Assembly: GCA_031289145.1 (NCBI GenBank)
Contig: JAITQA010000029.1
Span: 1 to 64,000 of the forward strand
Reading direction: 5' to 3'
Length of the DNA stretch: 64,000 bases
Origin: Dysgonamonadaceae bacterium
Lineage (GTDB): Bacteria; Bacteroidota; Bacteroidia; Bacteroidales; Azobacteroidaceae
Part shown: piece after piece, positions 14,752 through 23,837 of the stretch
How positions within the stretch are numbered: the first letter of the stretch is position 1
Layout: every line of letters begins with the position of its first letter
The notes under the pieces: model-generated
The model's input: only the letters and a program-made list of their open reading frames with translations
What the model was told of the DNA's origin: nothing
Databases searched by the model: none
Program-made: the position numbers and the translations under genes

Positions 14752-16689
14752 TTAGTTAATAAATTTAACAGCTTTACTCTTTTCTCCTAATTGCACGCTC
14801 ACAATATAAATTCCCCTCGGTAATGCGGGTAATTGAATAGATTCTTTATAAATGCCCGGATGAACAAAATAAGCGTACTTTGTCACAAGGCTACCGGAAA
14901 CGGTAAATACCTGAATATTCAGATTTCCTGTTACTTGGGAATTTCCCTCAAGCGTAAGCGAGTTATCAAAATAATAAACTTTAGTATCCAATGCAGGTAG
15001 CATCTGATTTTTAATAGACGTAGTAGTCCAATAATCGTAATTCGGACCTTGTAAAGTCATCAATTCTCTGTCATCAACCTCTACCGATCCTATACAGCAA
15101 ACACCGTCAATAAAAGGTCTTTTCCATCCCAATTGATCCACATCAATACCTACATCTTGTAAATATTTGCTATTCCCATATTTAACACCGGTAGAATAGA
15201 ATTGTAATTCATCTTCAAAGTAGCTTAAAGGGATGCAGCGGAAGTATTCAATAAAAAAGTCAGGAGAAAATGCAAAATTAGCTTTTGAGGTATATTCATT
15301 TCCTAAATCGTAATTTATCTCATTGTTATTGATGTAGTTGGCAAAATGGTTTCCTCCGCGTGTAGCGCCAATAAACGATCTGTCAATAATCAGATTTTGA
15401 GCAGTAGGAATGTATCCGTCTTTTACAGAAAGATCGCTTCTGCTTGTATTATTACAAGCATTATACTCAAGGATTGTGTTATATATCCTTTTGATCATAT
15501 CGGCGCCTCCCTGAAAGCAAATACCGGCTCCATTATCATCACCTCCCAAGGTTTTATTTTCCGAAAAAGTGCAATTAATTATATTTAACTCGCTACCTTC
15601 TACTCCGTTGCGGGTATCTAACGCTCCTCCTTCATTGTTCGATTGATTCCGATAAAAGGTAGTATTGATAAAATAGGCTTTCACCTTTGTTTCAGGAGTT
15701 CTGCTCTCAAAGAAAACAGCCCCTCCTTTTCCTTTCGAAATATTTGTATTAAAAAAGCACGCTTCAAATAGCAATCTATTATTTTTAGGGTCGCCGCCAT
15801 CTTCATACATCACAACACCACCGTCTCCCTTGGTTTGATAATTTTGAAATAACGTTCTCTTAACATATAAATCAACCCCTCTTTTATTATCCGACCTGAT
15901 AAAAAAAGCGCCACCCCTGGAACCGCCAAGATTGTCACCTGTTAAATTAGTGCCTAACATATAGCATTGTAAAAATTCATAAGTTCCGGTAAGAATAAAA
16001 AAGTCACCACCATTTTCACGACTTCCATTATTTTGAAAGGTACATTCGGAAAATACCGTTTTATCGTTGATTTGCATATCAAAGTAAAAGGCTCCTCCAT
16101 CTGATTTATTCACATTCCGGTTATTCTCAAAAACACAATTATGAAAATCAGGAGCGCTTGAACGAATAAGAAATCCTGCACCATGATCGTCATTGGGATC
16201 GCTACAACCGTCTTTGAATGTTAAAGACTCAAATTTGATTTTTTTAGAAACATTATCCATCCTGAATAAGCGGGTAGTATCTTCTCCTAAAAAACCGCAG
16301 GTAGACCTGTTTGCTCCCCGGATAGTCAGTTCTTTGTCTAACAGCTTAATGCCATTAGTACGCATAGCATTCCACGTATTATATATAACGCCGTCATCAT
16401 TATACGTGGAAGATCCGTTGATGTTGATATTACCTCCGTCTTTATTTGTGTCATCGGGATTGCTTGGCTCTTTTTTTATGCTAATCCATCCCAAAACATG
16501 TATCACATCCAAATCCTCCGCAACAGAAATCGCCCGGGAGAGTGTCTGAAGCGGAGTGGTTGTGGATGCTCCATCATTCGTATCAAGCCCGGTCGGCGAT
16601 ACATAAATATCTTTTGCCGGGGATAGCGCACATACAGATAAAAAGTAGATTAAAGTAGGAATTACTTTAAATAAATTAGAACTTTTCAT
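14752..16689 (-). CDS. Secreted right-handed beta-helix protein with T9SS sorting domain
   Basis: 645 residues with a signal peptide followed by DIYVSPTGLDTNDGASTTTPLQTL, the usual opening of pectate-lyase-like/Pmp-like beta-helix proteins. Repeated glycine-rich turns (HGAGFLIRS, DGGAFYFDM, RGGAFFIRS, DGGVVMYED, KGGAVFFES, EGGALDTRN) mark the coils over about residues 150-430. The last 70 residues are a type IX secretion C-terminal domain (QVFTVSGSLVTKY...LPRGIYIVSVQLGEKSKAVKFIN). It should be exported across the outer membrane and attached to the surface. It lies 10 bp upstream of susC, in the operon. It may bind or cut polysaccharide; no lyase residues could be assigned. Confidence 0.82.
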   Translation of the reverse strand: MKSSNLFKVIPTLIYFLSVCALSPAKDIYVSPTGLDTNDGASTTTPLQTLSRAISVAEDLDVIHVLGWISIKKEPSNPDDTNKDGGNININGSSTYNDDGVIYNTWNAMRTNGIKLLDKELTIRGANRSTCGFLGEDTTRLFRMDNVSKKIKFESLTFKDGCSDPNDDHGAGFLIRSSAPDFHNCVFENNRNVNKSDGGAFYFDMQINDKTVFSECTFQNNGSRENGGDFFILTGTYEFLQCYMLGTNLTGDNLGGSRGGAFFIRSDNKRGVDLYVKRTLFQNYQTKGDGGVVMYEDGGDPKNNRLLFEACFFNTNISKGKGGAVFFESRTPETKVKAYFINTTFYRNQSNNEGGALDTRNGVEGSELNIINCTFSENKTLGGDDNGAGICFQGGADMIKRIYNTILEYNACNNTSRSDLSVKDGYIPTAQNLIIDRSFIGATRGGNHFANYINNNEINYDLGNEYTSKANFAFSPDFFIEYFRCIPLSYFEDELQFYSTGVKYGNSKYLQDVGIDVDQLGWKRPFIDGVCCIGSVEVDDRELMTLQGPNYDYWTTTSIKNQMLPALDTKVYYFDNSLTLEGNSQVTGNLNIQVFTVSGSLVTKYAYFVHPGIYKESIQLPALPRGIYIVSVQLGEKSKAVKFIN

Positions 16690-16747
16690 GATTTTATAAA
16701 ATTAAGATTAAACATAAGCAACATATAATTATTTAGTATTTAGTACC

Positions 16748-19700
16748 TTATGGAACAGCCCATTTTAAGTAGTTACAAAATATTTTCTTCGGAACATTGG
16801 CGGCTTTCATATCCGACATAAGATTCGGTTCCAGATACAATGAAGAAAACATGATTTTCCCATTGCCATAAGGAATAATACCTACGGATGTAGCAACCAA
16901 ATGCGATGCTCCGCCTACCAAAGAAACGACGGCTTCTTCTCCCTGCATGTCATACAAGCCGAAATGTTGAGGCCCGTTATATACCACCAATTGCTGGTAT
17001 TCCCAATTCATGCCCTTGTTTACGGGAAGATCGTCAAAGAAGGGATGTTCCCGGACAAAGAAATTATGACCTACCCATGTTTTTGCGGGATGAAAAACTT
17101 TGTTTTCCGGGAAAACATTCAATTCCCGTAATTCGGTTATCCATGATTCGGCATTTTCCAATAGCAATAGTTTTGTCCCATCCGTTTTGACACGCTCTAA
17201 CAGTGCGGAAAGGTTTAATTCTTGGGGTGACAAGGGTAACTTCCATTGGAATGAAAACAACCAGTCGCCTCCGGCTTGAAAACTTTCTATCTTCACGGGA
17301 TATAATTTGCCTTTTTCTAAGCTAGCGTTGAACGTCCGGTTTGATTTGGGACTTTCGTTCCAATTGTCTACAACCAATTTATTGTCAAACCATATTCTGA
17401 CTCCATCATCGAACGTGACTGAGAATGCCGTTTCTCCGGTTTCTTCGGCAACAATATATCCTTCCCACCGAAGGGTATAATTACTGTTGCCCAAAATATC
17501 ATATCCCGGTATCAGCTTGTTTTTCATATCGAAATCTATCGGAGCCATTGATACCCGTTGGTCAAGTATTTCTGTAAAATCGGCTTTCCCCCTGAAATAA
17601 TCCAAGTTTAATCCGATGGTTTCTTTATTTTTCGCCCTGGTTGCAGCAGGCGGAATCGTTTTGAACTTAGCCCTGTCGGCGTCTCCGAGTATCACATAAT
17701 CTAATTTTCCCAATGTGTTCTCATACGGAACTATATCCGCTTTTTTGACGTCTCTTGCAAACCCCAAAAAGTTAGCGCTTCCAACTACAGCGCCTTTCCC
17801 GCCTATTTTGTCGGATTGCCAATCTACTGCAAAAATTTCTTCATGCCCATCCGCCAGTTTTGTGTTTTTATTATCTGTCAGTATAGCCGTTATGTAATAA
17901 TACCCTTTGCCTCCGTTTAACGTTACCGGTACGGCTTCTTTTACCAAATTGCTGAATTTATCTCCATCGGAAATTTTAACATTATCGGAATAGATGGTAT
18001 TTTCTTTGCCATCCGGCTTTTTCAACCGGACTTCGAGCCGATATTCTCCGGCAGAAATGGCATGTTCATTTAAAACATACAAATCCACAAGGTTAACATC
18101 TCCGGTTTCGCCTATCTTGTTCCGTGCTTTTATCGACACCAATAATGGACGCATATACTGACTGATCAGTTCCGGATTCCCTTTTAAGTTCCGGAAAACA
18201 TCTACGGCGCCGGAAAAATTGTCGAATTTCATGTCTTCATATCCGTTCAGAACGTACAACTCCGTACCGTCGGCGATGCGTACGTTTTCTACTAATCTGC
18301 CGTGTTCGTAATACATGATATCTCCCAACGAAGTGATCAATTTCGAAATAGACGGATAATATTTTTTTAAGCCTTTACCATCAATGTAGTTGGTGTACGC
18401 TTGATACCAATCCTTATAGTCGGCGCCATCCCAACCGTTACGACCCGTTTCCGCAATGTTTTGTTGAATTAATTCCAATTGAGGAGGTGAGGCTAGGGCG
18501 CCCTCTTCTCCCCATACGAATATTTCGTCTTGGCTCAAATCATTGCGACAGAAATCAGTCGGAGAATTATACAAGGCATCTGTATAGACGCCGGGCGAGT
18601 TTCCGGCATTGTGAATATCGACATACCCTTTGGTTCGTTGTGTTGAATCATAAGGTATTACATGAAGCTTTTGGGGTTCATCGTTTTGCTTAGCCATAAA
18701 ACCTGATCCGTAGCTTATGAATCGGGTAGGATCCAGTTTTCGTGCGGCAGCCAGGTCTTTCTTTGTTTGTTCATCCGGTTTCCATCCCGGTTCGTTTACC
18801 ATATTGAACAGTACCAGAGACGGATGGTTCCGATGATTTTTCACCATACGTAGAAATCGTTGGCTATTCAATTGTACAGCCAAATCGAAGTTTTTAGCAA
18901 TATGTACGGCGGGATTATCGTCTTTCGTTCTTGAACTGCTGTATCCTCCGGGTTCTTCATAATATAACATTCCCATTTCATCGGCAGCATTCAATACCAA
19001 ATGATTACCTTGGCAACGGTGAAAATTCAGCATATTTTGTCCGATAGCCTGCGCCGATGCAATGTGCTTCCGCGCCAATTCCGGCGTCGGATACATGCCG
19101 TTGGTAGGCCAAAATCCCCAACTGATTGCAGAAAGCAAGAATGTCCTTTTCCCATTGAAATAATAACGGACATCCGAACCGTATCCTTCGATGCTGAGAA
19201 ACCGGAACCCGAAACGTTGCGAATGCCGATCCAATACATTCCCTTTGGCATCTTTCAATGTTACCGTAAAATGATATAAATTGGCATTTTTTATACCCCA
19301 TAAATCGGCGTCCGGAACCGAGGCCGCAACATGGATAACAGCGGATTTCCCTTTTGATACCCGAAATGCGCCTGCACTTTTCCTGTATACGGTATTCGGC
19401 TTGCTGACGGGAGCGTTATTTTTCCATGCTTCGATAATCTCAATGGAAATGCTTCCGCTTAAATCGCTTTTGCCCTCATTGGTTATTTCTATCTCCGTAT
19501 CAATAGCGGTCAAAGCAGGTTTGTTTTTTACAAAAATATCGGAAACATATACCGGATTGACGATTTTCAACTCGACTTTGTCTAAAATGCCTCCAAATCC
19601 ATGCGATAACGGGAAATAGTAATCTCCCCATAAAAGGCCGGAATAATCTCCCCAACTGAAATTTCCGTTAGCATCGGTAATGCGTATTGCCAATTTGTTT

Positions 19701-20257
19701 GCTTGCCCATATTTTACGGCGTTTGTTATATCTACTTCAAATGGCGTCTGGTGTACAAGTTCATAACCCATCAACTTCTCATTGACATAGATTTCCGCCC
19801 TTTGACGGATACCTCCGGTAAATACTAATTTAACCCGTTTGTCTTGAGCTGAATATGGAATATTAAATTCTTTTCCCCACCAACTGACGCCTTGATAGTC
19901 GCCGCTGTTTCCCAATCCTTTTTTATTGCCGGACAGCGCATCCCAACAGTATTCTTCTACCGTGCCGGGCACTTCGACTGCTAATGAAAACTGAGCGGAA
20001 CCGACCATCTTTTCTACTTCATTAACAGGCAAACTATTTGAAAACAAGCTGTTCCAACCACAGGTAGGCGGATTTACCGGAAGTTTGGCTATATCAACAG
20101 GCGGAAGGAATAATTCATCATTTTTCCATTCGGCTGCTCTGTCTAACCAAAGTTTCCAACCGGAAGATTCTATTGGAACTGTTCTTTCCTGTGCTTGCAA
20201 AAAATTTGTAATGCAAAAACACATCCACATAATAAATGAAATTCTTTTCATGCTCAT
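16748..20257 (-). CDS. GH2 family glycosidase with inserted PA14 domain
   Basis: 1169 residues. Signal peptide, GH2 sugar-binding and immunoglobulin-like domains (to about 350), then the TIM barrel with acid/base Glu in LFNMVNEPGW (about 490) and candidate nucleophile Glu in VWGEEGALASPP (about 583). Beyond about residue 800 a Rossmann-like/GATase-like segment (KGAVVGSANFLGFARDV) is interrupted by a PA14 module (IPGYDILGNSNYTLRWEG, VTFDDGVRIWFDNKLVVDNW, about 890-1000), then resumes (TDGTKLLLLENAESWITEL). PA14 modules bind carbohydrate. Candidate activities are beta-galactosidase, beta-mannosidase or glucuronidase; not decidable here. Its ATG overlaps the stop of the upstream GH2 gene as ATGA, so the pair is translationally coupled. 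Confidence 0.87.
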   Translation of the reverse strand: MSMKRISFIMWMCFCITNFLQAQERTVPIESSGWKLWLDRAAEWKNDELFLPPVDIAKLPVNPPTCGWNSLFSNSLPVNEVEKMVGSAQFSLAVEVPGTVEEYCWDALSGNKKGLGNSGDYQGVSWWGKEFNIPYSAQDKRVKLVFTGGIRQRAEIYVNEKLMGYELVHQTPFEVDITNAVKYGQANKLAIRITDANGNFSWGDYSGLLWGDYYFPLSHGFGGILDKVELKIVNPVYVSDIFVKNKPALTAIDTEIEITNEGKSDLSGSISIEIIEAWKNNAPVSKPNTVYRKSAGAFRVSKGKSAVIHVAASVPDADLWGIKNANLYHFTVTLKDAKGNVLDRHSQRFGFRFLSIEGYGSDVRYYFNGKRTFLLSAISWGFWPTNGMYPTPELARKHIASAQAIGQNMLNFHRCQGNHLVLNAADEMGMLYYEEPGGYSSSRTKDDNPAVHIAKNFDLAVQLNSQRFLRMVKNHRNHPSLVLFNMVNEPGWKPDEQTKKDLAAARKLDPTRFISYGSGFMAKQNDEPQKLHVIPYDSTQRTKGYVDIHNAGNSPGVYTDALYNSPTDFCRNDLSQDEIFVWGEEGALASPPQLELIQQNIAETGRNGWDGADYKDWYQAYTNYIDGKGLKKYYPSISKLITSLGDIMYYEHGRLVENVRIADGTELYVLNGYEDMKFDNFSGAVDVFRNLKGNPELISQYMRPLLVSIKARNKIGETGDVNLVDLYVLNEHAISAGEYRLEVRLKKPDGKENTIYSDNVKISDGDKFSNLVKEAVPVTLNGGKGYYYITAILTDNKNTKLADGHEEIFAVDWQSDKIGGKGAVVGSANFLGFARDVKKADIVPYENTLGKLDYVILGDADRAKFKTIPPAATRAKNKETIGLNLDYFRGKADFTEILDQRVSMAPIDFDMKNKLIPGYDILGNSNYTLRWEGYIVAEETGETAFSVTFDDGVRIWFDNKLVVDNWNESPKSNRTFNASLEKGKLYPVKIESFQAGGDWLFSFQWKLPLSPQELNLSALLERVKTDGTKLLLLENAESWITELRELNVFPENKVFHPAKTWVGHNFFVREHPFFDDLPVNKGMNWEYQQLVVYNGPQHFGLYDMQGEEAVVSLVGGASHLVATSVGIIPYGNGKIMFSSLYLEPNLMSDMKAANVPKKIFCNYLKWAVP

Positions 20258-23200
20258 ATTATTTCAGGATTTATAAAAGTAATTTGCAACAAAGGCAAAA
20301 AATCTTTTTTATTATCGCATTTGAACAATCCCCGGAAATCGCTTCTGTCTTTTTCGTCGATAGTAAGCGTCAAATGATTCCAACCTTGTTGCAAGGGCAG
20401 TTCCTTGTATTCGGTTTCTTTTCTTGCTTTGTTGAATTTTTCTACAAGTTTTCCGTTCACACGCAGTTGACTTTCTTTTGCATCTATCTGTAAATTCAAT
20501 TTCGGCATATCCGGTTCTATCAATAAATCGTCCAAAGGGCGGGGGCTGAATACCCAGCAATCAACCTGCAATGCACCTTCGGCATTTTTCTGAAAGCGGG
20601 TTTTCGTACTGATCGGAAATTGCAACATCGCATCACGAAGGAAGAAGATGTCGGCGCTTGTTACAGTTGTTTTTTCGCAAGGGATTCCGGCATTTTCCAA
20701 TATACGGGACAGGGTGTTAAAACCTTTTTCGGAATCGGCAAATTCTGTCAAGGCGCTGACATAGGTGTCAGACAGTTTGCCCCTATATTTAATAAACACG
20801 GGAAGCGCGTTTTTTTGCTCATTTTCACTACGCAATATTGCTGCTGTTTTGATTTCCTCCGCTTGTTTATTCCATTTCCGCCAATCGGTTTTGCAGGCAT
20901 TTAAGAGTATTTGCCCTTCGTTCACCGTATTGCCGGACAGACCGTATTGCGCGGCGTCTGTTTTCTGGAGTTCGCAAAAATAGAAATCTGAGTTATTCAG
21001 TCCTTTCATCCATGATTTTGCTTCCGGCAGAAAGGAAGAGATAGCTCTCGGTTCGAGTGTCAGAGACAAAGACAATGCTTTATTGTAACTTTCGAGTGTT
21101 TGCGGCGTGATTCCCCAGAGCCATACATCGGCTCCTTTGGCAATGTTGCGGGTAAGTAAGCGTTCGTTTTCAGCGCTTAACAGCTCGCTCCCGTCCACAA
21201 TAAACAAGGTGGTTTGCGGAGATGTCACTTCTCCTTTGGCGAATTTCACACCTTGTCTTCCCAATATACTTTTCAGTTTGGCATCTTCTTTTGCGATGCA
21301 TACAATACTATTGTACGTTTTTCCCGCTTTTTCTACCTCTGTTTCTTTTTTATCCTTCACTTCCGACCAGGGCGACCAGGCCGGTTTTCCGGGCGCGTAA
21401 GCCGCTTTCATGGCATCAAACAGCGGCCACGGCTCGTAAAGCGGAAGACTGTTGTCGTAACCGGGGTTGAAAGTGGAGCTATAGGGACCGATGCGTTCGG
21501 GCTGGATGCCGGGAACACCTTCCTTGTACCCGGTAAAAAAGATACCATCCTCCGTTAAAGAAGGCTTGCTTGTTATATCTTTCTTCCCGAATGGTAAGGG
21601 TTTGATTGCATACCAGACCATGTTGAACACGGAAACATAAGACGCTCCCATACTGCGCTGATCGGCAATGAGATGATAACATTCGTTTGCCAATCCTTCC
21701 ATCCGGCCTTGTTGGGACTGGTATGCCCGTTCGCCGTTATATTTCGATACTTGTTCGGGTGTTCCGTAATAGGCCATGCTGTGTTCGCCCACTCCCCAGG
21801 GTTTGCCGATAGCCACCCAATGTTTCATGGAGTTGATGTCGCCATAATGACCTACGGTAACGGGTAAGATACCTTCACCGTCATCCTCGCCGTCACTTGA
21901 TACCCACGGGCGGGTAGGGTCGTTTGTTGTAACTGTTTGCAGCCAGTCTTTCCATGCTTGCTTTTGAAATTCCATCAGTTCGGGTTTGTTAAAAACGTGA
22001 AGGATTACCGGCTTATTTTCATTACTGATACTCCAACCGAAAACGGAAGCGTGGTTTCTGTCCCGTAAAACAAATCGCCTGATGTGTTCATTGCTGTTGT
22101 CCCAAAATTGCTGATCGTCCATCTTCGGCCCGCCGTCGCTTGCCCAGATAGCTGTTTCGTTCATCACACAGATGCCCAACTCATCGGCTACATCTAAATA
22201 AAAGCGCGGATATACCTGGGCATGCGGCCTGACGGCATTGCCGTTCATCTCTTTAATGACAGTAAACCATGCCCATGCATAGCGCCTTGTCAGCTGGGGA
22301 ACACCCATGAAATGCCAGGAATCGCCTCTCAACTCAAAGGGCTTTCCGTTAAGACATTGTTGTGTTCCCTGAAAACTCCATTCCCGCCAACCGAATCTTT
22401 CATATTTGGTGTCGACAAGGGTCTTCTTATCTTTCAATGTCAGGATTATTCCGTAGAGATTCGGATGGTCGGGAGTCCAAAATTCCAAATCCAGCGCTTT
22501 GACCGGAATGATGAGCTGTGTTGTGATGACTTGATTGGCTTCCAATGTCAGTTTGTTTTCCGGAATATCCAATGCTTTTCTGCCTAATTCCCAAGCGGGA
22601 ACAGGCGCTGAATCAATTTCTTTACCGGCTTTGTTCAGCCATTCTTTTACATCTCCTTGCAGGATGAAAACCGCTTTTTCCGAAGTGTTGTTCCTGATGG
22701 TGACGTCTAATGCCAAGGTGTTTTTCGAAACCAAGGGTTTAACAAAAATAGTTTCTATATGGATTTGAGGAATGGCATAGAGGTATACATCTTGCCAAAT
22801 GCCGGATATGTGACTTCCCCACATGGAACCGGCGGGGATGATACGGCGTCCGATGGTTGCGTTGTTTTCGAAAAGTGATTGGCTTCTTACGCCCACTAAA
22901 ATTTCTATTGCTTGTCCCGGCATGGCCAACTTCGTTATGTCTGCATCAAAAGGTAAGAATATATCGAAATTTTCGGCAACTTTTTGATTGTTTACATATA
23001 CTTCAGCAAAACCGGCTATTGCTTCGAAATGTAGTTTGATGGTTTTGTCCGTCCAGTCGGCCGGAATTTTTACCGTTTTTTTCATCCATGCCATTTTCAC
23101 TTCTTCCCAGCTTTTCGGATAGGAAGGGAAATTCCGGTGGTCGGGACCTGCGAGGTTCCTGTTGGCAAAAGAATTAATATTCCAGGGAGAAGGAATCTTG

Positions 23201-23490
23201 ATACGGACTGCATCCCATGCGTTTGCTGTCGGCTGGGGCAATTCGGGCGCAAGGCCTTTACCTTGTTTATAAGCGGCAGGCAAGGGTATGCCCTGAAAAT
23301 CCCATAAACCATTGATACAAAGTTCTTGCCTGTGTGCTTTTTCATACTTGTTTACAAAGCCTTCACTTGGCGCGAAAATTGCGTTGTATTCCAATCTTCC
23401 GTCACTATTTTCCGGAGCGCTGCTCCATGCATTGAATGAAAAGACAAACAATAGCAGGAGCATACTATTTTTCACGGTACATTTATTCAT
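20254..23490 (-). CDS. GH2 family glycosidase, first gene of PUL 1
   Basis: 1078 residues with a signal peptide. N-terminal sugar-binding domain (ELCINGLWDFQGIPLP; WNINSFANRNLAGPDHRNFPSYP; VYVNNQKVAENFDIFLPFDADIT), Ig-like domain, then the barrel: acid/base Glu in GWSISNENKPV (about 487) and probable nucleophile Glu in WGVGEHSMAYYG (about 568). The C-terminal third has a Rossmann/GATase-like part and a final beta-sandwich with LRVNGKLV. Same general architecture as the next gene but without the PA14 insertion, so the pair probably arose by duplication. It heads the minus-strand operon; the 347-bp spacer upstream separates it from the divergent GH3 gene. Confidence 0.87.
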   Translation of the reverse strand: MNKCTVKNSMLLLLFVFSFNAWSSAPENSDGRLEYNAIFAPSEGFVNKYEKAHRQELCINGLWDFQGIPLPAAYKQGKGLAPELPQPTANAWDAVRIKIPSPWNINSFANRNLAGPDHRNFPSYPKSWEEVKMAWMKKTVKIPADWTDKTIKLHFEAIAGFAEVYVNNQKVAENFDIFLPFDADITKLAMPGQAIEILVGVRSQSLFENNATIGRRIIPAGSMWGSHISGIWQDVYLYAIPQIHIETIFVKPLVSKNTLALDVTIRNNTSEKAVFILQGDVKEWLNKAGKEIDSAPVPAWELGRKALDIPENKLTLEANQVITTQLIIPVKALDLEFWTPDHPNLYGIILTLKDKKTLVDTKYERFGWREWSFQGTQQCLNGKPFELRGDSWHFMGVPQLTRRYAWAWFTVIKEMNGNAVRPHAQVYPRFYLDVADELGICVMNETAIWASDGGPKMDDQQFWDNSNEHIRRFVLRDRNHASVFGWSISNENKPVILHVFNKPELMEFQKQAWKDWLQTVTTNDPTRPWVSSDGEDDGEGILPVTVGHYGDINSMKHWVAIGKPWGVGEHSMAYYGTPEQVSKYNGERAYQSQQGRMEGLANECYHLIADQRSMGASYVSVFNMVWYAIKPLPFGKKDITSKPSLTEDGIFFTGYKEGVPGIQPERIGPYSSTFNPGYDNSLPLYEPWPLFDAMKAAYAPGKPAWSPWSEVKDKKETEVEKAGKTYNSIVCIAKEDAKLKSILGRQGVKFAKGEVTSPQTTLFIVDGSELLSAENERLLTRNIAKGADVWLWGITPQTLESYNKALSLSLTLEPRAISSFLPEAKSWMKGLNNSDFYFCELQKTDAAQYGLSGNTVNEGQILLNACKTDWRKWNKQAEEIKTAAILRSENEQKNALPVFIKYRGKLSDTYVSALTEFADSEKGFNTLSRILENAGIPCEKTTVTSADIFFLRDAMLQFPISTKTRFQKNAEGALQVDCWVFSPRPLDDLLIEPDMPKLNLQIDAKESQLRVNGKLVEKFNKARKETEYKELPLQQGWNHLTLTIDEKDRSDFRGLFKCDNKKDFLPLLQITFINPEII

Positions 23491-23837
23491 AAAATCGTAA
23501 AAATTTGTATTTTTTTGTAAAAGTACAATCGCACAATTAATGAAACGAATAATATTTGACTTAATATTGAAAAAAAATTGAAATAATTTGCTTTTTTACA
23601 AAAATAATTTTGCTTTTTTTGTGTGGTTGCGGTTGTGCTGTTTTTTCCGCTATTTATTGCTGATAATCAACATCTTTCTCGCTGATATATACGCTTCCAG
23701 AACCCTTGTTAATTATTTAACACTTTTTTTTCTTCGAATCGCTACCATTAATCATTTTATTAATATATTTATTAAGTCTGTTTTCATACCTTTGTACTAT
23801 TACACATTGTCATAATTAATACATTTATTTTATTTTC
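23491..23837. other. Divergent promoter region between PUL 1 and the GH3 gene
   Basis: A very AT-rich spacer without a credible gene. On the plus strand it holds a clear -7 box (listed separately). On the minus strand TACTTTTA (23518-23525) is a one-mismatch -7 candidate about 28 bp before the GH2 start. No strong operator palindrome was found. Confidence 0.6.
23787..23794 (+). promoter_or_regulatory. Bacteroidetes -7 box TACCTTTG for the GH3 gene
   Basis: Matches TAnnTTTG exactly and lies 43 bp before the ATG at 23838, giving a short leader. No convincing -33 TTG partner is visible, so activator dependence is possible. Confidence 0.6.
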
